Source: an uncultured Myxococcaceae bacterium
Lineage (GTDB): Bacteria > Myxococcota_A > Polyangia > Polyangiales > Ga0077539
DNA length: 40,000 nucleotides
NCBI GenBank assembly: GCA_945952225.1
Contig: CAMFHP010000075.1
Span: 1 to 40,000 of the forward strand
Reading direction: 5' to 3'
Positions 33,186-40,000 of this stretch are shown piece after piece. Below the pieces are notes generated by a model that did no database searches, had not been told where the DNA came from, and saw only the letters and a program-made list of their open reading frames with translations. Each line of letters opens with the position of its first letter. Positions within the stretch are counted from its first letter, which is position 1. The position numbers were made by a program, and so were the translations under genes.

Positions 33186-34328
33186 GTGCGTCCGACGCGG
33201 GCCGAGATCGACCTCGGCGCCATCGCCCACAACGCCCGCGTGGTGCGCGAGGTGGTGGGCGAAGGACGTGACGTTCCGCCTGCGGTCTACGGCGTGGTGA
33301 AGGCCGACGGCTACGGGCACGGCGCCACCGCGGTCGCGCGCGCGATGGAGTCCGCGGGCGTCGAGGGCCTCTGCGTCGCGCTGGTCGAAGAGGGCATCGC
33401 GCTGCGCGAGGCGGGCGTGAAGCTCCCCGTGCTGGTGATGTCGGGCCTCTACGGTCCCCTCGGCATGGACGAAGCCGTGCGCGCGAACCTCACCCCCGTG
33501 CTTTACGACGAGCGCGTGGTCGAGCGCGCGATCGCGTGGCGCGGCGATGCGCCCGTCGACGTGCACCTCAAGGTCGACACGGGCATGGCGCGCCTGGGCG
33601 TGACCTCCGAGTCGCTGCCGCGCGTGGCCGCGAAGCTCGCCGAGGCGAAGCACCTGCGCGTGGCCGCGGTGATGACCCACTTCGCCGACGCCGACTGCGA
33701 CGACGACGCGTTCACCTTCGAACAGCTCCGTCGCTTCGAGCTCGCCCGCACCGTGCTCCGCGCCCACGGGCTCCATCCCCCGATGGCCCACGCGGCGGCG
33801 AGCGCGGCGTCGTTTCGTGTGCCCTCGTCGCGCTATGACCTCGTGCGCGCGGGCATCGCGCTCTACGGCGTGGCGCCCTTTCCGAACACCGCGCCGGGGC
33901 TGCTCCCGGCCATGCGGTTGCGCACCGAGGTGATCGCCCTCCGCGAGATCGACCGCGGCGCCCCCGTGGGCTACGCAGGCCGGTGGAAGGCCCCGCGACG
34001 CAGCACGATCGCGACCATTCCCATCGGGTACGCCGACGGGTTCTTCCGCAGGCTGTCGTCCGATGCCGAGGTGCTCATCCGCGGCGCGCGGGCGCCCGTC
34101 GTGGGCAACGTCTCCATGGACCTCTGCTCCGTCGACGTCACCGACCTCGCGAAGCGCCACGGGGTCTCCGTGGGCGACGAGGTGGTGCTCCTCGGCACGC
34201 AGCGCGGCCCCGCGGGCTTCGGCTCCATCCGCGCCGAAGAGATCGCCACGCGCGTCGGAACCATCCCCTACGAGGTGCTCACCGCGGTCTCGCGGCGCGT
34301 GCCCCGGCTCTACGTGAACGGCGACTGA
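33186..34328 (+). CDS. alr: Alanine racemase
   Basis: A 380-aa PLP enzyme that interconverts L- and D-alanine for peptidoglycan. Typical features: RPTRAEIDLGAIAHNARVV at the N-terminus, the PLP lysine in VVKADGYGHG, VDTGMARLG, the catalytic Tyr within TIPIGYADGF, and the C-terminal GNVSMDLCSVDVT. The GTG at 33186 is chosen because it puts the conserved RPTxAEIDL block at residue 2, as in most Alr proteins, and fits the promoter. Earlier in-frame starts (33096, 33162) are less likely. MlaE follows after 12 bases, so alr heads an operon with mlaE and mlaF. Confidence 0.94.
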   Translation: MRPTRAEIDLGAIAHNARVVREVVGEGRDVPPAVYGVVKADGYGHGATAVARAMESAGVEGLCVALVEEGIALREAGVKLPVLVMSGLYGPLGMDEAVRANLTPVLYDERVVERAIAWRGDAPVDVHLKVDTGMARLGVTSESLPRVAAKLAEAKHLRVAAVMTHFADADCDDDAFTFEQLRRFELARTVLRAHGLHPPMAHAAASAASFRVPSSRYDLVRAGIALYGVAPFPNTAPGLLPAMRLRTEVIALREIDRGAPVGYAGRWKAPRRSTIATIPIGYADGFFRRLSSDAEVLIRGARAPVVGNVSMDLCSVDVTDLAKRHGVSVGDEVVLLGTQRGPAGFGSIRAEEIATRVGTIPYEVLTAVSRRVPRLYVNGD

Positions 34329-34340
34329 GGGGCGCGCACG

Positions 34341-35141
34341 ATGGCCGACGCCCCGCCGCAACCCCCGCTCCTGCGACGCGCGCTCGCGCCGATTGTCGAA
34401 GCGGTCGAAGAGGTGGGCACCCTCGGCGACCTCGCAGGCAAGACGCTCCTCTGGGCGTTGCGCCCGCCGTACCGCGTGGGCGTGGTGATCACGCAGCTCG
34501 AATTTGTGGGCGTGCAGTCGGTGTTCCTCGTCGGGCTCGTGGGCCTCTTCACGGGGATGGTCTTCGCGGTGCAGACCGTCTACGGCTTCCGACGCTTCGG
34601 CGCCGAGAACATGGTGGGCGGCGTCGTGGCGCTCACGCTCTCGCGCGAGATGGCGCCGGTGCTCACGGCGATCATGGTGGCCGCGCGCGCGGGCTCGGGC
34701 ATGGCCGCCGAGCTCGGGAACATGCGCGCCTCCGAGCAGATCGACGCGCTCGAGACCATGGCCGTCAACCCGGTGCAGTACCTCGTGGTGCCGCGCATGA
34801 TCGCGGGCCTGGTGATGGTGCCCGTGCTCGCGCTGCTGTTCTTCATCGTGGGCATCGGCGGCGCGTGGATCGTCGGCGTGTACGGCCTCTCCCTCGACCC
34901 GGGCATCTTCGCCGACCGCATCCGCACGCTCATCGCCCCGGCGGATCTCATCCAGGGCCTCGTGAAGGCGCTGATCTTCGGCTTCGCGGTGACGCTCATC
35001 GCGTGCAGGCACGGATACTTCGCGTCGGGCGGCGCCGTGGGCGTCGGTCAGGCCACGACGCGCGCGGTGGTGTGGGCCGTCGTCGGGGTCTTCGTGCTCG
35101 ACTACCTCATCACCACGGCCCTCACCTCGGTGGGCGGATGA
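34341..35141 (+). CDS. mlaE: MlaE-family lipid ABC transporter permease
   Basis: A 266-aa polytopic inner-membrane permease of the MlaE/YrbE family, part of an ABC system moving phospholipids between the membranes. Five or so hydrophobic segments are visible: about 55-80, 105-125, 155-185, 205-225 and 240-262. The conserved GAENMVGGVVALTLSREMAPVLTAIMVAARAGSG core contains the Glu-Met-Ala-Pro and Arg-x-Gly elements of the family. The gene follows alr by 12 bases, and its stop overlaps the ATG of the ATPase gene (ATGA, 35138-35141), so they are translated together. No MlaD or MlaC homologue follows. Confidence 0.93.
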   Translation: MADAPPQPPLLRRALAPIVEAVEEVGTLGDLAGKTLLWALRPPYRVGVVITQLEFVGVQSVFLVGLVGLFTGMVFAVQTVYGFRRFGAENMVGGVVALTLSREMAPVLTAIMVAARAGSGMAAELGNMRASEQIDALETMAVNPVQYLVVPRMIAGLVMVPVLALLFFIVGIGGAWIVGVYGLSLDPGIFADRIRTLIAPADLIQGLVKALIFGFAVTLIACRHGYFASGGAVGVGQATTRAVVWAVVGVFVLDYLITTALTSVGG

Positions 35142-35962
35142 GCGACGAGCCCCACGTTCGCGTCGAGCGGCTCGTGAAGGTCTACGGCGACCGCACGGTG
35201 CTCCACGGCGTCGACCTCACCATCGGACGCGCCGAGACCCTGGTGATCATCGGCGGATCGGGCGCGGGCAAGAGCACGCTCGTGCGCCATCTCATCGCGC
35301 TCGAACGCCCCACGAGCGGACGCATCGTGGTCGATGGCGTCGACGTGTCGGCGCTCAACGACGTCGAGCTCAACAAGGCCCGACGGCGCTTCGGCATGGT
35401 GTTCCAGAAGTACGCGCTCTTCGACTCGATGACGAACTACGACAACGTGGCGTTTCCGCTCCGCGAGCAGACGAAGCTGCCGGAGAAGGAGATCCGCGAG
35501 CGCGTCATGGCCAAGCTCAAAGACCTCGGCGTCGAGCACGCGGCGAAGCTCACGCCCGCGCAGATCTCCGGCGGCATGGCGAAGCGCGTGGGCATCGCGC
35601 GCGCCCTGGTGATGGAGCCCGAGCTGCTCATCTACGACGAGCCCACCTCGGGCCTCGACCCCGTGACCTCGCGCACCGTCGACGACCTCATCGAAGAGAT
35701 GCGCGAGAAGTTCGGCGTCACCTCCGTGGTCATCACCCACGACATGGTCAGCGCCTTCGACATCGCCGACCAGATCGCCATGCTCATCAAGGGCGTCGTC
35801 GTCGCGCAGGGAACGCCCGCCGAAGTGCTCGCCGTCGACCATGCCGACGTGCAGCGCTTCATCGGCTCCAGCGGCGTCGAATCGTCGCGCCTCGCCCAGC
35901 GCCGCCCCCGCCGTGACGCCCGCGAGCTCGCCGCCCTCGCCCGCGCACGAACCCCGCGCTGA
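35138..35962 (+). CDS. mlaF: MlaF-family ABC transporter ATP-binding protein
   Basis: A 274-aa ATPase for the MlaE permease. Walker A GGSGAGKST has its lysine at residue 45. The Q-loop VFQKYALFDS, signature motif ISGGMAKRV, Walker B LLIYDEPTSGLD and switch VVITHD are all present, so it is active by sequence. The permease-type signature is SGGMA rather than the usual LSGGQ, as in the MlaF group. A basic and Ala-rich tail of about 30 residues follows. The gene starts within the permease stop. The operon appears to end here; the thiolase gene is 144 bases away with its own promoter-like element. Confidence 0.95.
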   Translation: MSDEPHVRVERLVKVYGDRTVLHGVDLTIGRAETLVIIGGSGAGKSTLVRHLIALERPTSGRIVVDGVDVSALNDVELNKARRRFGMVFQKYALFDSMTNYDNVAFPLREQTKLPEKEIRERVMAKLKDLGVEHAAKLTPAQISGGMAKRVGIARALVMEPELLIYDEPTSGLDPVTSRTVDDLIEEMREKFGVTSVVITHDMVSAFDIADQIAMLIKGVVVAQGTPAEVLAVDHADVQRFIGSSGVESSRLAQRRPRRDARELAALARARTPR

Positions 35963-36003
35963 ATCTCCCTCCGCGCGATTGCTGCGCTGCAACAACTCAC
36001 GCC

Positions 36004-36031
36004 TTGACTTCGCCCCGCGCGGACAGATGAT
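36004..36031 (+). promoter_or_regulatory. Promoter of the thiolase gene
   Basis: TTGACT (36004-36009), 16-bp spacer, GATGAT (36026-36031), about 75 nt before ATG 36107. A GAGAGAG-type ribosome-binding site is near 36090-36098. The leader is longer than for most genes in the window. Confidence 0.4.
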
Positions 36032-36106
36032 TCGCGCCCGCCGCGCAGCCCGCGGCCTCCCACAGAGCCCGTTTCCCGCCCTTCGCGAGAAGAGAGAGCC
36101 ACAGCC

Positions 36107-37285
36107 ATGACGAAGCCCGAAGTGTTCATCTGCAGCGCGGTGCGTACGCCCATCGGATCGTTTCAGGGCGCCCTCGCCGACGTGCCCGCCACGCGCCTCG
36201 GCGCGACGGTGATCCGCGCGGCCCTCGAGCGTGCGGGCCTCCCCGCGTCGGCCGTGGGCGAGGTCTACATGGGCAACGTGCTCACCGCGGGCGAAGGTCA
36301 GGCCCCCGCGCGCCAGGCCGCCCTCTACGCCGAGGTGCCCAACACCGTGCCGTGTACGACGGTGGGCAAGGTCTGCGGGTCGGGACTCATGGCCGTGATG
36401 CTCGGCACGAAGAGCATCCAGCTCGGCGACGCCGACGTGGTGGTGGCCGGCGGCATGGAGAGCATGTCGAACGTGCCCTACTACCTCCAGACGGCGCGCA
36501 AGGGCTTCCGCATGGGCAACCAGACCGCCATCGACGGGATGATCCACGACGGCCTCTGGGACCCGTACAAGAACTTCCACATGGGCAACGCGGGCGAGAT
36601 CTGCGCGAAGGAGCGCAACTTCTCCCGCGAGGCGCAGGACGTCTTCGCGAAGGAGAGCTACCGCCGCGCGCTCGCCGCCCAGGCCGAGGGTCGCTTCAAG
36701 AACGAGATCGTCCCCGTCGTGGTCGCGGGCCGCAAGGGCGACGTCACCATCGCCGTCGACGAGGAGCCCGCCAAGGGCGACCCCGAGAAGATGACCACGC
36801 TCAAGCCCGCGTTCGACAAGGCCGGCACCATCACCGCCGCCAACGCGAGCAAGATCAACGACGGCGCCTCGGCCCTCGTGCTCGCGTCGGGTGAGGCCGT
36901 CGCGCGCCACGGGCTCAAGCCCCTCGCCCGCGTCGTGGGCTACGGCTCCGCCGCGCAGGCGCCCGAGTGGTTCACCACCGCGCCCGCGAAGGCCATCGAC
37001 GTGACGCTCAAGAAGCTCGGGCTCACCGTCGCCGACATCGACCTCTTCGAGATCAACGAGGCCTTCTCGGTGGTCGCCCTCGCCGTCGCGCAGGAGGCCA
37101 ACCTCGACCTCGCGAAGGTCAACGTGAACGGCGGCGCCGTGGCCCTCGGTCACCCCATCGGCGCGTCGGGCGCGCGCATCCTCACGACGCTCGTGCACGC
37201 GATGGAGGCCCGCGGCGCGAAGCGCGGTCTCGCCACGCTCTGCATCGGCGGCGGCGAGGCCGTGGCCGTCGTCGTCGAGCGCTGA
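36107..37285 (+). CDS. Acetyl-CoA acetyltransferase (thiolase)
   Basis: A 392-aa thiolase that joins or splits acetyl-CoA units. Catalytic residues sit at C90 (KVCGSGL), H349 (GHPIGASG) and C379 (CIGGGEA), with the NEAF motif at 317-320. The numbering is one residue off Zoogloea PhaA (C89, H348, C378) and the length matches, so a biosynthetic acetoacetyl-CoA thiolase is favoured. A degradative role is possible. Together with the dehydrogenase and hydratase 1-3 kb away, it can form a C4 acyl-CoA route (3-hydroxybutyryl-CoA for PHB, or crotonyl-CoA towards butyryl-CoA). The gene ends in a strong hairpin. Confidence 0.95.
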   Translation: MTKPEVFICSAVRTPIGSFQGALADVPATRLGATVIRAALERAGLPASAVGEVYMGNVLTAGEGQAPARQAALYAEVPNTVPCTTVGKVCGSGLMAVMLGTKSIQLGDADVVVAGGMESMSNVPYYLQTARKGFRMGNQTAIDGMIHDGLWDPYKNFHMGNAGEICAKERNFSREAQDVFAKESYRRALAAQAEGRFKNEIVPVVVAGRKGDVTIAVDEEPAKGDPEKMTTLKPAFDKAGTITAANASKINDGASALVLASGEAVARHGLKPLARVVGYGSAAQAPEWFTTAPAKAIDVTLKKLGLTVADIDLFEINEAFSVVALAVAQEANLDLAKVNVNGGAVALGHPIGASGARILTTLVHAMEARGAKRGLATLCIGGGEAVAVVVER

Positions 37286-37309
37286 ACGACGCATCGGGTT
37301 CCACAACGG

Positions 37310-37354
37310 CGAAGGCGCCGACCGCGGAGGCTCTCTCTCGCGGCGGCGCCTTCG
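37310..37354. terminator. Hairpin after the thiolase gene
   Basis: A 16-bp stem with one bulged A (CGAAGGCGCCGaCCGCG with CGCGGCGGCGCCTTCG) and a 12-nt loop, followed by GCGTTT. It lies between the thiolase and the convergent outer-membrane gene, so it may terminate both. The T run is weak, as expected in high GC. Confidence 0.65.
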
Positions 37355-37378
37355 GCGTTTCGAAGCGGCGGTGACGGC

Positions 37379-38059
37379 CTACTGCACGTCGCTGAAGTCG
37401 GGGTGCGCCCCGAACTGAAAGCCCACGCCCGCGGTGTAGAGCACCGACTCGGTCGAGGTGTTGAAGAGCGCGGTGACCTCGGGCTGCACGCTGAACGTGT
37501 TGTTCACGCGCAGGTTGAAGCCCACGCCGAAGCGCCCCGCGAAGCCGCCCGTGGAGTACGTCGTGCGGTCGCCGCGCACCGACGAGTCGCCCGCGAAATA
37601 GGCGCCGTACGAGATGCCCGGCGTGGCGATGATCGAGAAGTTCTGCGTGAGGTTGAAGCCGAGGATCACCGGGAGGTGCATCCACAGCAGGCCCACCGAG
37701 GCGTCGCCCGCGCCGGCGTAGATGCCCTGGATGCCCGGGTCGACGGCGAGGTCGAAGTTGCCGCGCAGGAGGTTGATCTTCACGTCGCCGCCGAGCGACG
37801 ACAGGTTCGCCACGCGGAGACCGAGGTCGACGTTGTCGGCGAGGCCGAGACGGAACTGGTACGTGGGCAGCGTGGGGAGAAAGGCCGACGCGCCCGACGA
37901 CGTGGCGCCGATGCCCTCGACGGCGATGGACTGCTGCATCTGGCCGCGCGGCACGGTGCGCGCGGTGCCGTAGATGCTCGGCGAGGGACAGCCCGTGAGG
38001 GCCAGCGCAGAGACGCCGCCCAGCAGGGCCAGCGCGCGGAGAGAGGAACGGGTACGCAT
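37379..38059 (-). CDS. Outer-membrane-type beta-barrel lipoprotein
   Basis: A 226-aa exported protein with signal and lipobox LTGC (Cys24). The rest is a run of alternating amphipathic strands such as IAVEGIGATS, YQFRLGLADNVDLGLRV, VILGFNLTQNFSIIATPGISYGAYF, GGFAGRFGVGFNLRV and VGFQFG. Gly and aromatic residues at strand ends are typical of small outer-membrane barrels. It is not assigned to a named family. The ATG at 38059 has GGAG upstream, and an upstream in-frame extension to 38380 is not convincing. It lies between the thiolase and the dehydrogenase on the opposite strand. Confidence 0.75.
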   Translation of the reverse strand: MRTRSSLRALALLGGVSALALTGCPSPSIYGTARTVPRGQMQQSIAVEGIGATSSGASAFLPTLPTYQFRLGLADNVDLGLRVANLSSLGGDVKINLLRGNFDLAVDPGIQGIYAGAGDASVGLLWMHLPVILGFNLTQNFSIIATPGISYGAYFAGDSSVRGDRTTYSTGGFAGRFGVGFNLRVNNTFSVQPEVTALFNTSTESVLYTAGVGFQFGAHPDFSDVQ

Positions 38060-38287
38060 CGGGAGACTCCAGGGTGAGGGTGCGAAGCGAGGCGCAATCC
38101 CCTGGACGATGCGCGGCGCTCCCGTCGGGCGCGGCGGCGGGGGGTTGGAACGGTCCCCGGTGGCGGCGGCGTCGGTGCACCGCAGCGACTCCCGGGTCGC
38201 GCGGTCAGCGTCGTTGTACGTGCGTCGAGGGCGCGATTGCACGGAGGAATCTCCGCGGCGGGAGAATTCAGCGCGCCGCGAACGGTC
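38060..38287. other. Intergenic region between divergent outer-membrane and dehydrogenase genes
   Basis: About 230 bases with no convincing ORF. It contains an imperfect hairpin (GAATCTCC...GGAGAATTC) around 38251-38274 and GC-rich low-complexity runs; no other motif is seen. Confidence 0.5.
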
Positions 38288-38317
38288 TTGACGCACGCGC
38301 GAGCGGTGGTCTACGCG
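38288..38317 (+). promoter_or_regulatory. Promoter of the 3-hydroxyacyl-CoA dehydrogenase gene
   Basis: TTGACG (38288-38293), 18-bp spacer, TACGCG (38312-38317), 7 nt before ATG 38325. Transcription should begin at or next to the start codon, and no ribosome-binding site is present. Confidence 0.5.
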
Positions 38318-38324
38318 CCGGGCC

Positions 38325-39185
38325 ATGAGTGAGATCCACGTTCTGGGTGTGCTGGGCGCAGGGCAGATGGGCAGCGGCATCGCGCAGGTGGCGGCCGCGG
38401 CGGGCTACACGGTGAAGCTCGCCGACGCGAACCTCGAGCTCGCGTCGAAGGCGAAGGCGAAGATCGTCGGCGGGCTCCAGAAGCTCGTGGAGAAGGGCAA
38501 GCTCGCGGCCCCCGACGCGGCGGCCACGGGCGATCGCATCGTGCCCGTCGGATCGATCGCCGACCTCGCCGACGCCGACCTGGTGATCGAGGCCGCCACG
38601 GAGAACCTGGAGCTCAAGCTGGAGCTGTTCCGCAAGCTCGACGCCGCGGTGAAGCCCGAGGCGCTGCTCGCTTCGAACACCAGCTCGATCTCGATCACGC
38701 GCATCGCCGCGGTGACGAAGCGCCCGTCGCAGGTCGTGGGGATGCACTTCTTCAACCCCGTGCCGCTCATGAAGCTCGTCGAGGTGATCCGCGCGATCCA
38801 GACCGCCGACGCGACCTACGAGACGGTGAAGACCCTCGCGGCGAAGCTCAACAAGACCGCGGTGACCGCCAAGGACTCGCCGGGCTTTCTCGTGAACCGC
38901 ATCCTCATGCCGCTGCTGCTCGAAGCGATCTTCACGCTGGAGCAGGGCCTCGGCAGCGCCGAAGACATCGACACCGCCGCGAAGCTCGGGCTCAACCACC
39001 CGATGGGACCGCTGGAGCTGTCGGACTTCATCGGCCTCGACACGGTGCTCGCGATCGCCGAGGTGTTCCACCGCGAGTTCGGTGACAGCAAGTACCGCGC
39101 GCCCGTGATGCTGCGGAACTACGTCGCCGCGGGCTGGCTCGGTCGCAAGGCGGGCCGCGGCTTCTACACCTACGAGAAGAAGTGA
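38325..39185 (+). CDS. 3-hydroxybutyryl-CoA dehydrogenase
   Basis: A 286-aa NAD(P)-dependent dehydrogenase that interconverts acetoacetyl-CoA and 3-hydroxybutyryl-CoA. The Rossmann motif GAGQMGSG starts at residue 11. The catalytic His141 is in GMHFFNPVPLMKLVEV, where the Glu of the His-Glu pair lies 12 residues on. SPGFLVNRI and the C-terminal AGWLGRKAGRGFYTY are also typical. Length and sequence match PaaH/Hbd proteins rather than the short PhaB reductases. The start has no ribosome-binding site and lies 7 nt after TACGCG. The enoyl-CoA hydratase gene follows, its GTG codon overlapping this stop. Confidence 0.95.
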   Translation: MSEIHVLGVLGAGQMGSGIAQVAAAAGYTVKLADANLELASKAKAKIVGGLQKLVEKGKLAAPDAAATGDRIVPVGSIADLADADLVIEAATENLELKLELFRKLDAAVKPEALLASNTSSISITRIAAVTKRPSQVVGMHFFNPVPLMKLVEVIRAIQTADATYETVKTLAAKLNKTAVTAKDSPGFLVNRILMPLLLEAIFTLEQGLGSAEDIDTAAKLGLNHPMGPLELSDFIGLDTVLAIAEVFHREFGDSKYRAPVMLRNYVAAGWLGRKAGRGFYTYEKK

Positions 39186-39190
39186 AGCCC

Positions 39191-39988
39191 ATGCTCGAAC
39201 GCACCTACGAGACCGTGCTCGTCGCGGTCGCCGACGCGGTGGCCACCGTCACCATCCACCGCCCCGAGAAGCTCAACGCCCTCAACGCGCGCGTCGTCGA
39301 CGATCTGCGCGCGTGCTTCGCCGACCTCGTCGACCGCGGAGACGTGCGCGCGGCGGTGCTCACCGGCGCGGGCGAGAAGGCCTTCGTCGCGGGCGCCGAC
39401 ATCGCCGCCATGGCGACCATGAACAGCGAAGAGGCCGCCCGCTTCGCGCGCAAGGGACACGAGCTCGGCGAGCAGATCGCGGCGCTTCCCTTTCCGGTGA
39501 TCGCGGCGGTCAACGGCTTCGCGCTCGGCGGCGGCACCGAGCTCGCGCTCATGTGCGACCTCATCTACGCGAGCGAGAAGGCGAAGTTCGGCCAGCCCGA
39601 GGTGGGCCTGGGGGTGATTCCCGGCTTCGGGGGAACGCAGCGCCTCGCGCGCCGCGTGGGCGTGGGCAAGGCCCGCGAGCTCGTGCTCGTCGGCGCCACG
39701 ATCGACGCCACGGAGGCCCTCGCCATCGGCCTCGCGGACCGGGTGTTCGCGCCCGACGCGCTCCTCGCCCAGTGCCTCGACGCCGCGCAGAAGATCGCGA
39801 AGCACGCGCCCCTCGCCGTGGCCCACGCGAAGCGCGCGCTCCACGTCGGCGAGAACGTCGCCCTCGGCACCGCGAAGGAGCTCGAAATCCAGGCCTTCGC
39901 CCTCTGCTTCGCCACCGAGGACCAGAAGTCGGGGATGAAGACCTTCGTCGAGAATCCCAGAGCTCCGCGGGTGTTCGTGGGGCGGTGA
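39191..39988 (+). CDS. Enoyl-CoA hydratase/crotonase
   Basis: A 265-aa crotonase that hydrates crotonyl-CoA and similar enoyl-CoAs. The catalytic glutamates are E117 (GGGTELALMCD) and E137 (QPEVGLGVIPG), spaced by 20 as in rat hydratase. The oxyanion segment is ADIAAM, with GGGTE next to it. The fold is complete, so it should be active. The ATG at 39191 is chosen; a GTG at 39182 in the same frame overlaps the dehydrogenase stop by four bases and would add three residues. The genes are co-translated in either case. A short T-rich run follows the stop at the window end, but no convincing hairpin precedes it. Confidence 0.95.
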   Translation: MLERTYETVLVAVADAVATVTIHRPEKLNALNARVVDDLRACFADLVDRGDVRAAVLTGAGEKAFVAGADIAAMATMNSEEAARFARKGHELGEQIAALPFPVIAAVNGFALGGGTELALMCDLIYASEKAKFGQPEVGLGVIPGFGGTQRLARRVGVGKARELVLVGATIDATEALAIGLADRVFAPDALLAQCLDAAQKIAKHAPLAVAHAKRALHVGENVALGTAKELEIQAFALCFATEDQKSGMKTFVENPRAPRVFVGR

Positions 39989-40000
39989 TTTTTTCTTTGA

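Noticed and set aside
1-40000. tRNA, rRNA, CRISPR arrays, phage or transposon genes, and defence systems
   Set aside because: I looked for tRNA T-loop-like sequences, regular spaced repeats, transposase and integrase motifs and found none that hold up. GTTTCGAATCC near 9482 lies inside the pirin gene and has no cloverleaf context.
39986-40000. T-rich run after the enoyl-CoA hydratase as a terminator
   Set aside because: The T run is suggestive, but no stable hairpin precedes it within the window; it may need sequence beyond the edge.

Overview
The window is chromosomal DNA from a very GC-rich Gram-negative bacterium. The gene content points to a myxobacterium-like member of the Myxococcota, most like the Polyangiales/Sandaracinus group. 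This is an inference from gene style, not from a marker gene: a Ser/Thr kinase with HRDVAPAN and DYG motifs beside a PP2C phosphatase, many large lipoproteins with Asp/Ala-rich linkers, thrombospondin-type Ca repeats, Cys-rich repeats, AgmX/TonB-like proteins, and extreme third-position GC that creates long false ORFs in every frame. I see no rRNA, tRNA, CRISPR array, transposase or phage gene. It reads as a core or lineage-specific chromosomal segment rather than a mobile island.

Layout. 1-4.2 kb: a multicopper oxidase (cut by the left edge) is translationally coupled to a SCO-type copper chaperone. Converging on them are two Crp/Fnr regulators whose intergenic region carries perfect palindromes, and a 71-aa Cys-rich protein. 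4.3-11.2 kb: a 5-TM protein, a lipoprotein with a C2-like tail, a Ser/Thr kinase, an ArsA/GET3-type ATPase, a Tat-exported pirin and a TonB-like protein. 11.3-16.9 kb: a small membrane peptide, a phosphodiester-glycosidase-like exported protein, a zinc-ribbon protein with three copies of a DDELAAL motif, a 701-aa membrane protein, a DUF3025-like protein and a zinc-ribbon tail-anchored protein. 16.9-24.4 kb: a Lon-like protease with an intact Ser-Lys dyad, a propeller-like lipoprotein divergent from a thioredoxin-like [2Fe-2S] ferredoxin, two more lipoproteins and hemL. 24.5-31.6 kb: a VWA lipoprotein ending in five knottin-like modules, a PP2C phosphatase, an alpha/beta hydrolase lipoprotein, a family-4 uracil-DNA glycosylase and a VanY-type peptidase with a duplicated 4-Cys module. 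31.7-36 kb: a lipoprotein, then alr-mlaE-mlaF. 36-40 kb: acetyl-CoA acetyltransferase, an outer-membrane-type lipoprotein on the other strand, 3-hydroxyacyl-CoA dehydrogenase and enoyl-CoA hydratase.

How the genes fit together. The clearest functional groups are copper handling and oxidation (multicopper oxidase plus SCO), envelope lipid and peptidoglycan upkeep (alr, MlaE, MlaF, VanY, many lipoproteins) and C4 acyl-CoA metabolism (thiolase, dehydrogenase, hydratase), which could serve polyhydroxybutyrate or butyryl-CoA routes. A kinase and a PP2C phosphatase indicate Ser/Thr signalling.

The strongest regulatory pattern is positional. Many genes have a recognisable -10 element only 6-11 nt before the start codon, which suggests leaderless or near-leaderless transcripts. 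No complete, obviously new multi-gene system is evident. The most novel pieces are the knottin-tailed VWA lipoprotein, the duplicated 4-Cys module on the VanY peptidase, the DDELAAL-motif zinc-ribbon protein next to a large uncharacterised membrane protein, and the palindrome cluster controlling a Crp/Fnr gene.
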